From: Papilionanthe hookeriana x Papilionanthe teres
Lineage: Eukaryota > Streptophyta > Magnoliopsida > Asparagales > Orchidaceae
Assembly (NCBI GenBank): GCA_022702705.1
Contig: CM040428.1
Location: 60,554,155-60,618,154, forward strand
Length of the DNA stretch: 64,000 bases
Direction of reading: 5' to 3'
The notes beneath the pieces are model-generated. The model was not told where the DNA came from. It saw only the letters and a list, made by a program, of their open reading frames with translations, and did not search any database. The stretch's first letter is position 1. The number at the start of each line of letters is the position of its first letter. The position numbers and the translations under genes are program-made. This document shows, in pieces, positions 1 to 12,129 of this stretch.

Positions 1-1540
1 ATACGGCTACTAGTCTTCTTATTTGTCTTCGGCTTTCTGTTTACTGGGTCTTATGCAAGTCCCTGAACGACAGGTTTTGGATCTTCGGGGGAAGAAACTG
101 GAGATGCGCCTTCTAAAAATTGCTGAGATGGAGGTTTCTTCTTGGTTCCAGAGTTTCGATTTTCCCGATTCTTGGTACTTCCAATGCTCTAATTCACAAA
201 ACGCTCTGGTTAGGAAGTCGATGAATTCATTATAGGGCTTCCCAAGTCTCATGATGGCAAGGAGACACCGCAGTCCAACAAAGTTCGCAGCATAGCTGGT
301 AGGATTGCGGTCCAAGCTGCTGAGCGGTATGATGATCGCTTTTTTTTCTTGCTATAGGATTTTTTTCTTTTTTGTTTTCTAGATTTATTTGAAGTTTCCT
401 TTCTATACTTTTTTTTTTAATTCCACCAAAGCTTGTTGTTGTTGTATTTGTTTCCTATCTTAAAATGTATAAATACTGAAATAGTTAAGTGTACCTTGAA
501 TAGACGTGGGGGTTGTGACCCTCACACCTCCTCCTTCCCTCTTCCCAATTTTGAGGGCCATGCAACTATAAGGAGTTCCAGTAGATTTTGCATGACTCAA
601 GACGAACAATGGTCTAATTAAACATTAGTTAATCTTAGCTTGAGTTTATGAATTTTGATATAAAAATGTCGATACTCAAATCATGATCATTCATCAGGTT
701 TGTTGTAGCACATTCTAAGGCAGATCTTATCCATGTTTAATCACAATGGTTTCTAGTAGGTTTATAATGTGATGATATCATTCAATTTTCTTCTCCTGTG
801 TTGGATAAACTTTGAGATGCTCTAAAGGCCAGTATAAGAGCCTTCTAGGTCCCAATTGACATTACTTTGATGGCTAATTGGTAGGCTAAATGCACTCAAA
901 TCACCCTAAAATGGGACAATTTGGTTATGCTATTATTTGATGTCTAAATTAGCTAACATAGACTTTATACTAATATGAGAACATCCGTAGATTATACACT
1001 CAAAATTGCTCCTTAGACAGATTACATTTGAGCAATTTGAACTGAAATGGGTTACTTGAGCCAACTTGACAAAAACATGAAATTTGTTTAATTAATTGGA
1101 TGTGGAACATCCTTAGGTTCACTTTTAACATGTCCTGACCTTGGTCAAACATTTGGCCCAATTTGGTCCAATGGGTCAATGAGACCCATTAAGTGAACTT
1201 CTATATTATTATTGAGGCAAATATGTTGAAATGATCAAATTAAATCAAACCAATGGGTGTAAATCTGGTTTACAATGTTAGAAAGATAACTCTCATCAGA
1301 TTTAGCCATTTAACAACATTAATTAGATCAAATGGGTCATTATGATTGAATTAAACCAATTTGAGCATTAGGTGAAATCTATTTATTTATTGATGAAATT
1401 AATTAGCCATTTAATCCTATTGATTGATTAACACCCATAGTTAAGTTCAGTATGCTCATCAACTCATGGTAAACCTAGTTACTAAGGGTTATTGGAATAT
1501 GATAATGTGGATAATGATTAGTACATTCAATCCACAACAT
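1..1540. other. Unassigned AT-rich DNA with one short open stretch
   Basis: Bases 19-315 are open on the minus strand for 98 codons, and an overlapping frame is open on the plus strand for 70 codons. Neither product shows a domain I recognise, and overlapping open frames on both strands in a short GC-richer patch are weak evidence of coding. From about 350 to 1540 I see only AT-rich DNA with stops in all frames. Upstream exons of the gene whose last exons start at 4651 could lie here or outside the window, but I could not pick them out. Confidence 0.4.
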
Positions 1541-1829
1541 CTCTTCGAAGCTTTGAGCCAGGTACCTCTATAGTTGACTTTTGGTATGGCCCCAAACCTA
1601 TCCAAATGATTAGGACAGATGGAAATTAGAGGAAGGAAAGCCATGAATAAGCCTCTTATAAGCTTAATTTGAGGGTGATGAGAAGGGGAGAAAAAATTAT
1701 TGGGAAGAGAAAGTCCAAAGAACCTTAATGCATCTTCAGGAGTTCATCTAATCCGAAAAATTCTTTTGCTTTAGACTAGTTAACCTGAGATGCTATTAAT
1801 GGCTAATAAACTCAGGTCTTAGTGAAGAT

Positions 1830-2400
1830 TCTTTTGTGAAGAAATGTACAATTGAATTTGATTAGCTCATGGCTAAATTTAAGTTGGTAGAACTAGAGCA
1901 GCACACAATTGAGATACATCTTAGAGGATTGAGGTTTTCTATTAGTATTGTTGTGCAATTGCAGCCGTATTGTTTCCTACTCGATGTATAAACCCTATCT
2001 TTAAAAGTGAAAAACAACATCATCAGGTGACGACAACACCTTGCATGCAGAGTTTAGCCCCAAGATTAAGCATCTAGAGTACACTTAGAAGAGAATCCTA
2101 GTCGAACCCGCCTGAGGAAAAAAAGAGTTCAAAGTGGAGAAAAAGTAGAGACAACCAACACAATTAAATTTATCCCATCCAGGAAGTGCTTTAAGTGTCA
2201 CAGTATTGGACATATTGTATCGGATTGCCCAAATAAGAGATTGATATTTTTCACTGAGCTGGGATGGGTTGAAAAAATTGACTGTCGAGAATGTAGACTT
2301 CAAAGAGGAGTATCAGCTTGCAACTGATGAGGGCGAGATGCTAGTGCTTGATGATGAGCCCATGAGAGAGATGCCAACAAGATTAATTTGGTTGTCCTAA
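1830..2400 (+). pseudogene. Ty3/gypsy gag fragment with intact CCHC zinc knuckle
   Basis: Plus-strand reading recovers the end of a retrotransposon gag protein across several stops. First comes a stretch reading EQHTIEIHLRGLR and then VVQLQPY, which resembles the end of the plant gypsy gag domain. About 90 codons on is a complete C-X2-C-X4-H-X4-C knuckle, CFKCHSIGHIVSDC, at 2187-2228. A frame-shifted acidic tail reading DEGEMLV near 2325-2350 is also typical of the spacer after the knuckle. Such knuckles bind the element's RNA during packaging. No protease or reverse transcriptase follows, so this is a truncated relic. Family level is secure for gag and the lineage is not. Confidence 0.75.
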
Positions 2401-4650
2401 AAAGTAATGAGTTCGAGGAGTCGATTTCAGACACATGACAACCCTAGCTAGGTGGATTTCAGGATTGTCTGATTTATAGCTTGACTTTTAGTTTCCTGCT
2501 ACTTGGGGAGTACATCATCACTTGAGATTGAGCGATTTTTGGAAGGCTTTATGGAATAAACAAAATACTAAGAACAATGCAATTCACCAGCGCATTCATA
2601 GATAAATGGCCAAATAGGAGTGGTGAAACATAGTCCTGGAAATCTCCTTAGGTGCTTTGTGGGAAATTATATCCGATAATGGGATATGTGTATTTCTATA
2701 TATTAAGAAGAAGCTTCTCTTAGCGAGGGAAAATGATGCAGGAGCATCCCACAAAGCCACAATACCGAGCATACTGCTTGCGGGATTTCTGCGATACTCG
2801 CAAAAATCATCTGTTTTCGCGATGGGGGAGAACGAACACTGGAATTTTGTACAATTATCAATTTATGCATGATCTCTTACCTTTTTTGAGTTTTCTTCCT
2901 ATTTCATTATCTCTAATTAGGGGCCTTTCTATTTTGAAACTATTCATGCATGCATTTTGCTATTTTTGAGAGATTAACTTTGTTTAGATATTTTTTGAAA
3001 TTTTATTCTCTGACTTTTTCTCTAAGGAGTGTTATATCTTCTTCTTTCTGGAAGTGGTGTATCTGCCCAACCGCCTTATTATCCTTCTCATATCTTTCCA
3101 CAACTACCTCCCCTTAAAATCCACTATCTAAACACGTTCTAGGACCTAAAGAAATGTGTCATTCAGACTCATATTTTGATAATTTCAACCAAATAACTAT
3201 TTATTTTAGTTGATTTGATTTAAACCTCACAAGTTTTTTTAATTGATTGGCTTGCTACCGTTGATAGGTTGATTGGTTAGGGATCACATATCATAGGATA
3301 ACCTACACATCTAATATGACCATATTCTTAAGTCTTTTGCAGGCTCAAATGATATTGTATGTCATGATACCTGATGAAATACTACTGGGCATCTTTTGGT
3401 CCATAATCATCATGCATATATCACCATGATTGTCAACTCGACTCGATCTCTAGCTTAGCTATGCACTCTTAGCTAACTTATCTTTCAAATTAGGTCATAC
3501 CATTTTATTTGAGTATATCATTTATACAATTTATATCCATTCGATTATATTTATAATTTTCTCAATCATAGTCTCTTGACTGAGGATCCACTTAGACTAA
3601 TATTCTTTGGACCAACTCTAATCCTTTTATAGTCATGCCCGCTTTTATTTTCTACTCATTATCCTAATTTTGCTTTTTTGGCAAGGAAATTATTCAGTTT
3701 GATTGTATACATTTGATTGTACTTATCTTGACTTGTTAATGCTCTCTAAGTTATTCTTATTAGGGTTTAGTCCTCTCAGCCTTGCTGTCATCCTATCGCC
3801 TTCCTTCTAGGAAACTCTTTTGAGTAAACCATGCCACTTAATCATGCAATATCAACTAGGTCATTGCATTATTTGACTACATTATGTAGTTGAACACTTT
3901 GGTTCAAGGTAGACACCTATGCTTGAACCTTTTCTTTTCTATCATGCTATACTGTCTCATTTTGAACCTATCTTGCATTTTAGAAACTTAAAACTCTTTC
4001 CAAAAGTTCAGGAGCTTTCCATCCTGTAAGTTTTTGTGCCACATTCAGACATTTGAATTATGATTTTGCTAGCGGAAAATCTCAACTACTTATTTTGCAT
4101 GTATTTGTATTTGCATAATGGTCAACCAGCACAAGTTAATTAAAAATGATCCCTTTACTATTAAAAATTGACCTATTAATAATAAGCTTATTATTATTTT
4201 TGAATGATATTATACTCAATAATGATAATTATTTTATTATAACTAAACATCAAATGACCGCTTAGCAATACAAATAACCCAAGGCATATAACCTTAATCT
4301 ATCTTTTATTTAAAATTAATAAAAAATTTGCTGTGTGATGGAGGCATCTTGCTTGCATCAACTAATACTTGTGTCGTCACCTACATAATTCTATACTATA
4401 AAAATTTTGGTCTATACGAAATATTGCAAACATGCAGAGCTTAAAAGTTACTTGAAATTACCAATTGTTTTTCACATTTTGCCTCATGTTTTAAATTATG
4501 TTTATAATTGCTTGGAACTTTGCACAAGTAGCACACAAAAGTAACTTCAAACTGTTTATTCACGGTACTTTCCTTTTTTTTCTTTCTTGTAACTGTTATA
4601 GAAAAGTTCATATGTACTGAAGAGCTTTTGTTGCTAAATTATTTGTGCAG
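2401..4650. other. AT-rich DNA, no gene recognised
   Basis: Open frames of 71-78 codons at 2657-2969 overlap each other and show no known motif. The rest is AT-rich with dense stops. The end of the stretch (pyrimidine-rich DNA ending in cag at 4648-4650) is the 3' end of an intron of the gene described next. Confidence 0.5.
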
Positions 4651-4719
4651 TGGTTGGAGGGTATATCTGCAGGATGAGTATGGGACCACACTAGATGCTC
4701 TTGACTACATGATAGAAAG
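4651..4719 (+). CDS. Exon of unidentified plant gene (third from last)
   Basis: A 69-nt exon bounded by cag before and gt after. Its first base finishes a codon from an upstream exon. It then reads GWRVYLQDEYGTTLDALDYM followed by IE and leaves two bases, AG, of a split arginine codon. These join in phase to the exon at 13631 to give MIERRLKRSARQERIDAY. That phase match across an 8.9-kb intron, together with the absence of stops, is the evidence for a real gene. I do not recognise the protein family. The encoded region is charged and predicted helical in look. Upstream exons must exist, since the exon starts mid-codon with no ATG, and I could not locate them. The following intron (4720-13630) contains two gypsy remnants and a hAT tail, so its length comes largely from insertion. 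Confidence is good for the exon and nil for function. Confidence 0.7.
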
Positions 4720-4949
4720 GTGGGCTCTATTTTATTTTTGTAACAATACTTTGTGTTTTTTTTTGTTTTGTGGTTTGTTGATGAATCTTCACAAATATTT
4801 GAGAGTTTTTTTCTTAATTTTATTATGATAAAACTCTAGTGTATGTTTTCTTTTTATGGATAATTTATATACATTGCAGGAAATCTTGTTGAATTATATT
4901 AACACTCTTCTTATTTACATTCATATCTGTACACCTAAAATTGTGTCTG

Positions 4950-7930
4950 CATGAATCTCAAATCAGATGGACGGCTCAGGAAGTAGATGCGGACGATCGA
5001 GCTTAGCCTTCGACGATCTTTTCCAGATGAGTATTGGCGAAGGAGGCACCTTATCCGAACGATCAATAGAAGATGCCAAGAGAAAATCCCGTAGGGCAGT
5101 AATCAACCTTCAAGACGATCTATTGGAGCACTCTTTAAGACTATATATTGACTGAACTAAGGCTTGGCCTATGATCGACAACCCCATTGATCGAATCTGC
5201 CTTCGATTTAATAACTCTGTAATTACCAAAACACTTCTTCTGAAAGTTAATAATGAGGCGGCTAATATGTACTTCTGTAATATTGAGACAGATCTATAAA
5301 TAAGGATCCATATTATGAATAAATGGACACCTTTTTTCCGTGTACTACTGCTCTTTCTCTCTCTCTCTTAATCACTTTCTAATAGAACGTTTTATTGCTT
5401 GGATGTGTTTCGCAGACATTTTTGGATTCAACATTTTTAAGGTGTAGTGAGCTGAAACATGCCGTCAATAAGAAGAGGAGCCCAACAACAACAGGGAGTG
5501 TCTAGTCAGAGAAACGAAGGAGAAGCAACATGCACCCGTGAGTTCATGGAAGAGTTCGTTCAACAAGACCTACAAAATTTGAGAACTCAGATCATCAACC
5601 AGGTGTTAGGACACTTAGCATAAGTCCTTTGGGTGGTCACTGCCCTAGCAGCATCCTCAGTTCGGGAGAAGAGTCAGCACTACGAGGAACACTCAACCCC
5701 CCTCAAGGGGAACCACCAACCAACAATGAAAGGAGGAGGATCCACCTATAGGAAATTCCCGACGACGGTCTATACCAAGACAACACCGGATCTGCCCCCG
5801 TGGAGGAGGAGAACCGACCGGTGCAGATCGCATTACAGAGGCTGCCAGAGTACGCTTTCACTCTGCATGTCTCCGGAGTTAAACCCCCGGAGAAGTTCAA
5901 GATGCTAGTCTTAGAGACGTATAAAGGACGGTCGGATCCCAACAACTACCTCGCGTCGTTCGAATTGTCCATATGCCTGTTGAAAATTTATGACACCCTC
6001 AATTGTAAGCTCTTTTTCACGACGCTGAGATCAACCACATTAAGGTGGTTCGACGGATTGCTCGTGGGGGTAATCACCTGTTTTGCAGAGTTCAGAAGAC
6101 TTTTTCTGTCGCAGTTAGTCAGTGCCCTGAGGCCTAAGAAGGGTGCTTGATCCCTGTGGAAGCTGAAGCAGGGGGGCAACGAGAGCTTATGATCGTTTAT
6201 CGCATGGTTCCAGAGCAAAACGTTAGATGAAAGAAACTTGAAACCCGACATGGCTCAGGCTGCGCTGGCGCAAGGAGTGAGGTCGGAGAGGTTCTGTTTC
6301 AACCTCGAACCCACAAAGCCACAAAGCTTGGCCGAGCTGTTGGAGATGACCAACAAATATATCATTGTTTATGGGAATGCCTCTGAGCTCACCAAACAAA
6401 GACACCTGAAAAGACCACCACAAGATAACAGATGACAACCCAGACAAAGTGCACAACTATAACGGTCACCCCGACAAACCAATGCCCAGAAGCACCGATC
6501 GTCATACTACCTTGAACACCCCCAATATACTCACGGGTCCCCCACAAAACCCCACTTAGGGTATCCGTGGCGGAGATAGTGGATGCCATCCAGGATAAGG
6601 AGTTCTTCAGGAAAGCCACCCTAATGGGGGCCTAAGCTTTTCTTCGGGATAGAAGAAAATACTGTAAGTACCACCGAGATCATGAACACGACACAGAAGA
6701 GTACAAACACCTGCAAAGCCTGATCGAGGAGCTGATAAATGTGAGGAAGTTAAAAGAATTTGTTGCCCTTGGGGCCGCGACCCAAAGGCAACGCAAGACT
6801 CCCTAGAGCGATTGACGGGCCCATCCGCACCAACGCCATTCACTTCACGGGGTACAGGTCCGAAATCTTCAGAGGAAATGAGACACCTAGGAGGATAAGC
6901 CGGAAGAGAGAACAAACAGGGAACTCCGCGTCGCCATCTTTGCCTCGAAACCCAAGGGACATGCCTACTATTTCTCTGACGAGGTTCTTCCTCAAAAGGG
7001 AAATCCATATAATGACACTATTGTAATAACGACGATAATAAATAATTACAAAGTATGGAGTATTCTCATTGATATGTGGACTTCTGTGAATGTACAATTC
7101 AAATAGGTATTCAACAGACTGAGCCTCATCGCCGATCGGATGACCGCATCGGCCGGTCCGCTTTATGGATTCCCAGATGAAAGGAAGGAAGTGCTAGGAG
7201 TGATCGGGCTCTCGTTAAGTTGCGGAGAAAATGAAAAACAATTTATGCTCACAGAAGTTTTTCACGTTGTGGATTTGCCTCCAACTTATATCCCTATATT
7301 CGACCGATCGCTGCTGAACAATTTCAGAGCGGTAGTCTCTACATATCACGTTGATGTCAAGTTTCCTGAAGATAGAGAAATTAGCTAGAAGCAACGTAGA
7401 GCACGATCCCATATATATCCAAAAAGCGAGGAAGGTGGCCTCGAGACTAACGAAACCACTCGCGAGGTTCCGTTGATTGAAGGAGAACCAAGTAGATGTT
7501 TTATGATAAGTGAAGCCTTTCATGCAGGTCACAAGTAGTTGCTAATCCAAACCCTCTGAGAGAACAAAGATGTTTTTGCGTGGACGACCTCTGAGATGCC
7601 GCGCGTGCCAATCGATGTTGCATGCCACAGGTTGAAGGTTGATCCATCGACTCGATCCATGAAGAAGAAGATCAGCAGGTCGGTCATGACGTTGGCGAGA
7701 CCCATGTGAGAGAAAGTGTGAAAGCTGGAGATAGGGTACATTTGGGAGGTACAATATCCCATTTAGGTCTCCAACATAGTAATGCTCCAAAAGGCTAACG
7801 GAAAGTGGAGGATGTGCGTGGACTTCACCAACCCGAACTCCGCTTGTCCAAAAGATTTATCCCTTGTTGAGCTACAAAACCATTGGTGCAATCCATATCG
7901 CCTGAGATCTAGCAATGACTTTCTTCTTTT
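4950..7930 (+). mobile_element. Truncated, decayed Ty3/gypsy retrotransposon (LTR, gag, protease, start of RT)
   Basis: A gypsy element lies sense to the host gene inside its long intron. About 4950-5440 looks like a 5' LTR, with a TATA motif CTATAAATA at 5294-5302 followed by a CT-rich run. Decayed gag begins with an ATG at 5461 and carries the gag core at 5820-6435. A second gag motif, YCKYHRDHEHDTEEY, lies at about 6659-6703. Next comes an aspartic protease region with LIDMWTS at 7065-7085, where D-[ST]-G-[SA] is expected. The first part of reverse transcriptase follows (KDVFAW near 7570, GKWRMCVDFT near 7800-7830). All remaining RT, RNase H, integrase and the 3' LTR are missing after about 7930. 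Frameshifts and stops are frequent. Lineage looks Tat/Ogre-like by motif, which is inference. Confidence 0.85.
5294..5302 (+). promoter_or_regulatory. TATA box of the gypsy LTR
   Basis: CTATAAATA lies about 170 bp before the gag start in LTR-like sequence. It is followed by a CT-rich run at 5351-5369 of the kind common downstream of plant TATA boxes. The element is dead as a coding unit, but this site could still act as an intronic promoter. That role is inference. Confidence 0.45.
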
Positions 7931-8690
7931 TGTGTTGCTCATCTTGTTTATGACATGATTTATACTCAACACACCTTTTCAGGATGTTGAACGCAAACAT
8001 GTCTTTGGATCACAGAGAAATATTAGTGCATAAACCGAGAAAAAGAAAATGTTTTTAGGGGTGGAGGAGCTAGATGAAAGAGATCTAGGATCATGAAAAT
8101 ATTCTCGGGTCGAGGATTCTTTCTTCCATCCCAAAAAAATGATCATGACTTACATTTAATTTCTTCTATATATAATGGTTGGGCTTTCATTGAAAGATAT
8201 ATTTGGACTTAATCTACCTTAGATCCTTAGGTGTGCGTTCTCGAATTCCTGTCCACCTCTGTCTTATCATGACCTGAGTCTCAAAAGATGTTGACCTCTG
8301 GTTGGGTCACTAAGATGCGAGGTTGAAACATCTGCAACTGAGTGATTATCTTCTAGCATCGGCCACGGATGCTTGGCTCGATCTGCTCATCCAGATCCTT
8401 GAATTTTCCCCTTGGGTCACTAGGCATTGGAGAGCCCAACCTCTAAAGACCGTCTTTTGGCACTCGACCTAGGGCACCAGGGGCACCCGGCTTCGATCGC
8501 TCGGCCTTGGTCACTCTTCTTTGGTTGCTCAGCCTCAAGTGCGCTTCTCCAGCTATAGTAGTTGCCTCTGGTTGCCCAGTTTATTACTTTCACTCATCTG
8601 AAAAGGATTTCAACGATTGATGGGTTTGGGCCGTCTAATTTTTGATAATAGGGATTGTCTGATTATTGATGACTTGTACGGTCACTTTTT
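7931..8690. other. GC-richer segment of unknown origin, possibly LTR-derived
   Basis: Sequence from about 8220 to 8600 is clearly less AT-rich than its surroundings and repeats short words around ctcggcc, ggtcac and tggttgc. It has no open frame of note. Composition and position after a truncated gypsy element suggest part of an LTR, but I found no terminal repeat or partner copy in the window. Confidence 0.3.
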
Positions 8691-9110
8691 GGCTATACAA
8701 AATGAAATACTTGAATGTGATGATTTAGATGCATTTGAGAAGACATTTTGAAGAGGTAGCTTATGACAAGGGAGCTTTCAGAGATATAACATTTGGCAAT
8801 GAACTTTAAATTTGCTTAATTTAAAAGTACATCATTTGTACTTATTTTCTATTTGATATTTTATGTTTTGTAAGGACAACTTTTGAGTATTGAATTCATC
8901 AAACAATTCTATATCATTAAATTTTCACACTTTTTTTATATTGAATAGTATCTATTATATTTGTAATATATTTGTGCAATCTGATATTAAGTATTACTCA
9001 CATCTCATATCTAGATGGTACTAATTTGTTCTTATCATTAATTATTTTTCAAAGAATCAGTTTCAAAGGATTAAGAGTTACAAAAAGGAGAGGTTGATCA
9101 TTTAAATAGT
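8690..9110 (+). mobile_element. 3' part of a hAT-family element, paralogous to 35060-36340
   Basis: This block aligns by eye with the downstream part of the decayed hAT element at 35060-36340. Shared words in the same order include atttagatgcatt, gagggagcttt / caagggagcttt, tttgatattttat, tattcacatatc / tactcacatctc and aatttgttcttatcat. The copy here lacks the TTA-flanked insertion and the long TA tract present in the other copy. A line further on (9235-9290, ggttcaacctttgaatcttaaacc) resembles the subterminal DNA of plant hAT elements. No transposase domain remains. Confidence 0.55.
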
Positions 9111-9369
9111 ATGGTGTTAAATTTATATTTTAGAATAGATTTTGTACAATATACATGTTATATTATTATTACAGTATTTATGCCATATTTAAATAAATTT
9201 ATGATTTATTATGTCATCTGGTTGAATCCCCCTATTTAATCTAGGTTCAACCTTTGAATCTTAAACCTCATCCTTTATAGGTTCAATGTCCAATCTGCAT
9301 TTCAAAACCTTTGACAAGAGATAGAAATTCGTTTAACTTTTAAATTGACTGAAATTACATTGGGATGAT

Positions 9370-11300
9370 TTTTTTGCTTTGCATATTCTTTTGAGAATTC
9401 TCTTGTGTCTTCTCTGAGGCTGGGCCAAATTATTCCTGCTTTACGATTCAATATGTTGCTATACTTTCTTCATAATAACTCACATTTTCTTGATTGAACT
9501 TCTTCCAAAATATTTTTGATCTCATCATCCCTCACACATCTCAAGCTGTTGGTTTTAATCAATAGTTTGAATAGCTTCCATTGATGATTGGGTACTTTGT
9601 AACTTTGATTATGAATCTTCTCTGGTACGTAATAGAAGGAATTATTTAGTCTGACTTCAAATATTTTATGTAGCGATCAACCCATCTTGCATATTATGGG
9701 TTTTTGTGGCTTATGATGATGAAAAAAGTAAAGTTGCTGATTTTTGTGACATATTTATGAATTATTTCTAATTTCATGCGATTTATTTATTTATTTTTTA
9801 TATTAGTTTTAGGTTTTAATCCTCAATCCACCTTAAGTCTTATGCCTGGCCTTGCTGAGGCAAAATATCTCAGCTCCTAAAGTTTACTGTTTTATACTTT
9901 GGTGTTTACTATGATGAAGTCGGCCATGACTGTATATCATCTCTTCTTCTCAAGTGATGGGTAAGGTGATTATTCATTCTATATCTCTTCCTTTTCCAAA
10001 GAACTATAAAGCATACCAACCATCAGTATTAGGTGGGAAGCACTGAAGTTCATTTCCCTAAAATATTCTGAAGATAATGTTAACAGAGCTTCCGATATCA
10101 ATCAAGCTACTTTCAATTGGTTAGTTGGGGATTAGCATTGTGATGACTACAATTTTGTTAAATGGATTTCCATTTGTTGGCCTATTCCCCCTCAGTGAAT
10201 GTGATAAGCGCAGCTTAGTGTATGGCTTTTGAATGTTATTGCCTTCATCTCTCCTATTCCATGTCACCTGAGGCTGGCCTACCAGCTTCAATGGCACCAA
10301 CTCAACTATTTCACTTGCACAGTTTAAGAGTATCTCATTACTTCACTACTTCATGAGTCCTTGATTAGGTTCACAAAATTTTGGAGGTTTCAATAATCTT
10401 TCGTGTCGTGCTGATGATCTTTTGTAGAATTCTTAATATTTGTTAGGATCTCTGGTATAAGATGTTGGCTCTCATGGGTGTTGATCTTTTGAAGAAATCC
10501 TCGTTCTGTAGAGCCTCTAAATATTTGGCCAATAAATCCCACAATTGAATGATTACTGAGTATTGATGAAAAGAAATGGAATTGTCCCTTATCTTCCTGT
10601 CTGGTTTGTTTTTTATTGTCAATCGTCCCTCCAGCTGTTGTGGCTTCTGATGATGGAATCGACAGTTCTATGGGATGCATAGCCTCAAAATCACTGGGGT
10701 CTTTCATCTTCCCATGTAACTGATTGGAAATTTTGCACCAGCTTGAAGATGACAGGTATACAATTATACTCTTTGACATTGATGCTGCTGTTGGTGAGTT
10801 CAAGCAACTCGGCCTATGTCCTCAACTATTTTAGAATGAAAGCGTATCTGAATGGTCCCTCCCATAGGCTTTGAGCGAGACACTCGAGCCTTTGCAAGCT
10901 CCACATCTTTGACTTTCAACATATTCCTTTGAAACCTCACAATGAAGTTTCTTAATGACTTTCCTAGCTTCCATCTCATTTTCAATGAGGCTTGCAGGTT
11001 CTTAAAAAACATTTGATCATTTGTGAAATATGTATTTAATAACTTCTTTACTATGGCAAAATATACTATTGTCCTTCACAGAAGGCATGCATACCCTTTG
11101 AGAGGTCATTTGTTGAAAGCGTTTAAGAATAAGCGGCACTTCAGTGTGCCTTTGACGTCTAGTAGGGAGGTGGACCAGTTAAAGTAAGCCATATGGTAAA
11201 TGATTTTCAATTTTCTTTTGTAAAATTGGAGGCATGGCTTTTTAAACTTCACTGGAGGCTTTGCCTCCAAAATCTCCCTAAACAATATGTTGGACAACTA
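9370..11300 (-). mobile_element. Decayed Ty3/gypsy remnant (gag to protease), minus strand
   Basis: Read on the minus strand, this region starts with gag-like sequence. The frame 11012-10800 includes LGKSLRNFIVRFQ, matching the E-[ST]-L-R-x-[FY]-x-x-R-F signature of plant gypsy gag, and an open frame 10803-10390 continues it. It then reaches an aspartic protease region: GNPFNKIVVIT at about 10140-10175, then LIDIGSSVNIIF, with the catalytic core LIDIGSS at 10105-10085. A further fragment near 9925-9960 reads YTVMADFIIVNTK, which resembles the flap-side end of the same domain. Reverse transcriptase is not seen. It lies opposite in direction to the gypsy element at 5.0-7.9 kb within the same host intron, and the two share protease spacing and wording, so they are probably related families. 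Several stops make it non-functional. Confidence 0.65.
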
Positions 11301-11940
11301 AGGCTTCCTCTTCTAAATTTGTCGGGGAGTGGGGTATACACTTTGCTACTAAGTAATATGTTTCATCTATCACTAGGGTTGAGGTCAGCACTTCAGTACA
11401 TTCTATTTGTCTTCGAACAATTGAATTTGAGGAATTTTCTGGCATTTTTACGATTGGAATGCTTCTGTGAACACACTACAACATTCTCGGCATCACCCTT
11501 TGATCATCCATATCTGTTATTGGTCCTTTGTTACAACTTATTACGAAGTCCCGATTCTCAATGCTCAGAGACCCTTTCTATTTTGATGCTTTGTTTCTAT
11601 TATTGTTTGGTTTCTGGTCCTTAGCATTAATCTAAGCCTGGACTCCAAACCTGATGTTGAATTTAGAATTATCTGTGGCAATGTCAGATGCTCGTTACCA
11701 AGATTCTTAAAATAATAATCGAGCAATTAATATATATAGGGAAAAAGAAAGAGAGAGAGAAGAGAAACTCGATGCATTTATTAGATGACAGGAGTGCAGA
11801 CTTGAGTTTCCAAGTATCCCTCTGGACTCTTTTATAAAGATTAAGCTAGGGTTTTGAGACCAGGAAAAGCCACTTTTAAGCTATGTATATAGAAATTAAG
11901 AAAATACATATGAATGATTGTGGCATGTAGCCTAAATTTT
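11301..11940. other. Probable 5' side of the minus-strand gypsy remnant
   Basis: A plus-strand frame at 11193-11624 is open for 143 codons, but the flanking minus-strand DNA is gag-like, so I read this frame as a mirror of a decayed retroelement. On the minus strand near 11687-11704 a TTGGTAACGAGC-like word could be a primer-binding site. The sequence beyond it, with a GA-rich run at 11749-11765, could be LTR. No second LTR was found to test this. Confidence 0.3.
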
Positions 11941-11976
11941 GTAAGCGAGCGCTTGGTCAGTTGACTGCGTTTATCA

Positions 11977-12102
11977 TTGGATGAAGCTGCGGAATGTCTA
12001 GATGAAGTTGTCAACTATTTGGATGAAATTTTCGACTTACTAAATGAATTTATTGACATGTTGGATGAAGTCATCAACTGCCTGGGTGATGTTACTGACA
12101 TA
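11977..12102 (+). repeat. 21-bp minisatellite, six units
   Basis: Six head-to-tail 21-nt units with the approximate consensus YTRGATGAARTTNTCAACTA. Because 21 is a multiple of three, one frame stays open and reads as heptads such as LDEVVNY, LDEIFDL, LNEFIDM and LDEVINC, ending at a TAG at 12124. There is an in-frame stop at 11962 and no ATG before the array. It is therefore best called a tandem repeat, probably inside LTR-like DNA, and not a gene. Confidence 0.75.
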
Positions 12103-12129
12103 GTAGTGTTTGTGCCTAGAAAATAGCTT

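Noticed and set aside
19..315. 98-codon minus-strand frame at the window start
   Set aside because: No motif, overlapped by an open plus-strand frame, and cut by the window edge; kept only as a note.
11193..11624. 143-codon plus-strand open frame
   Set aside because: It mirrors minus-strand gypsy-derived DNA, has no domain and is rich in Leu/Phe/Cys as expected of an antisense frame.
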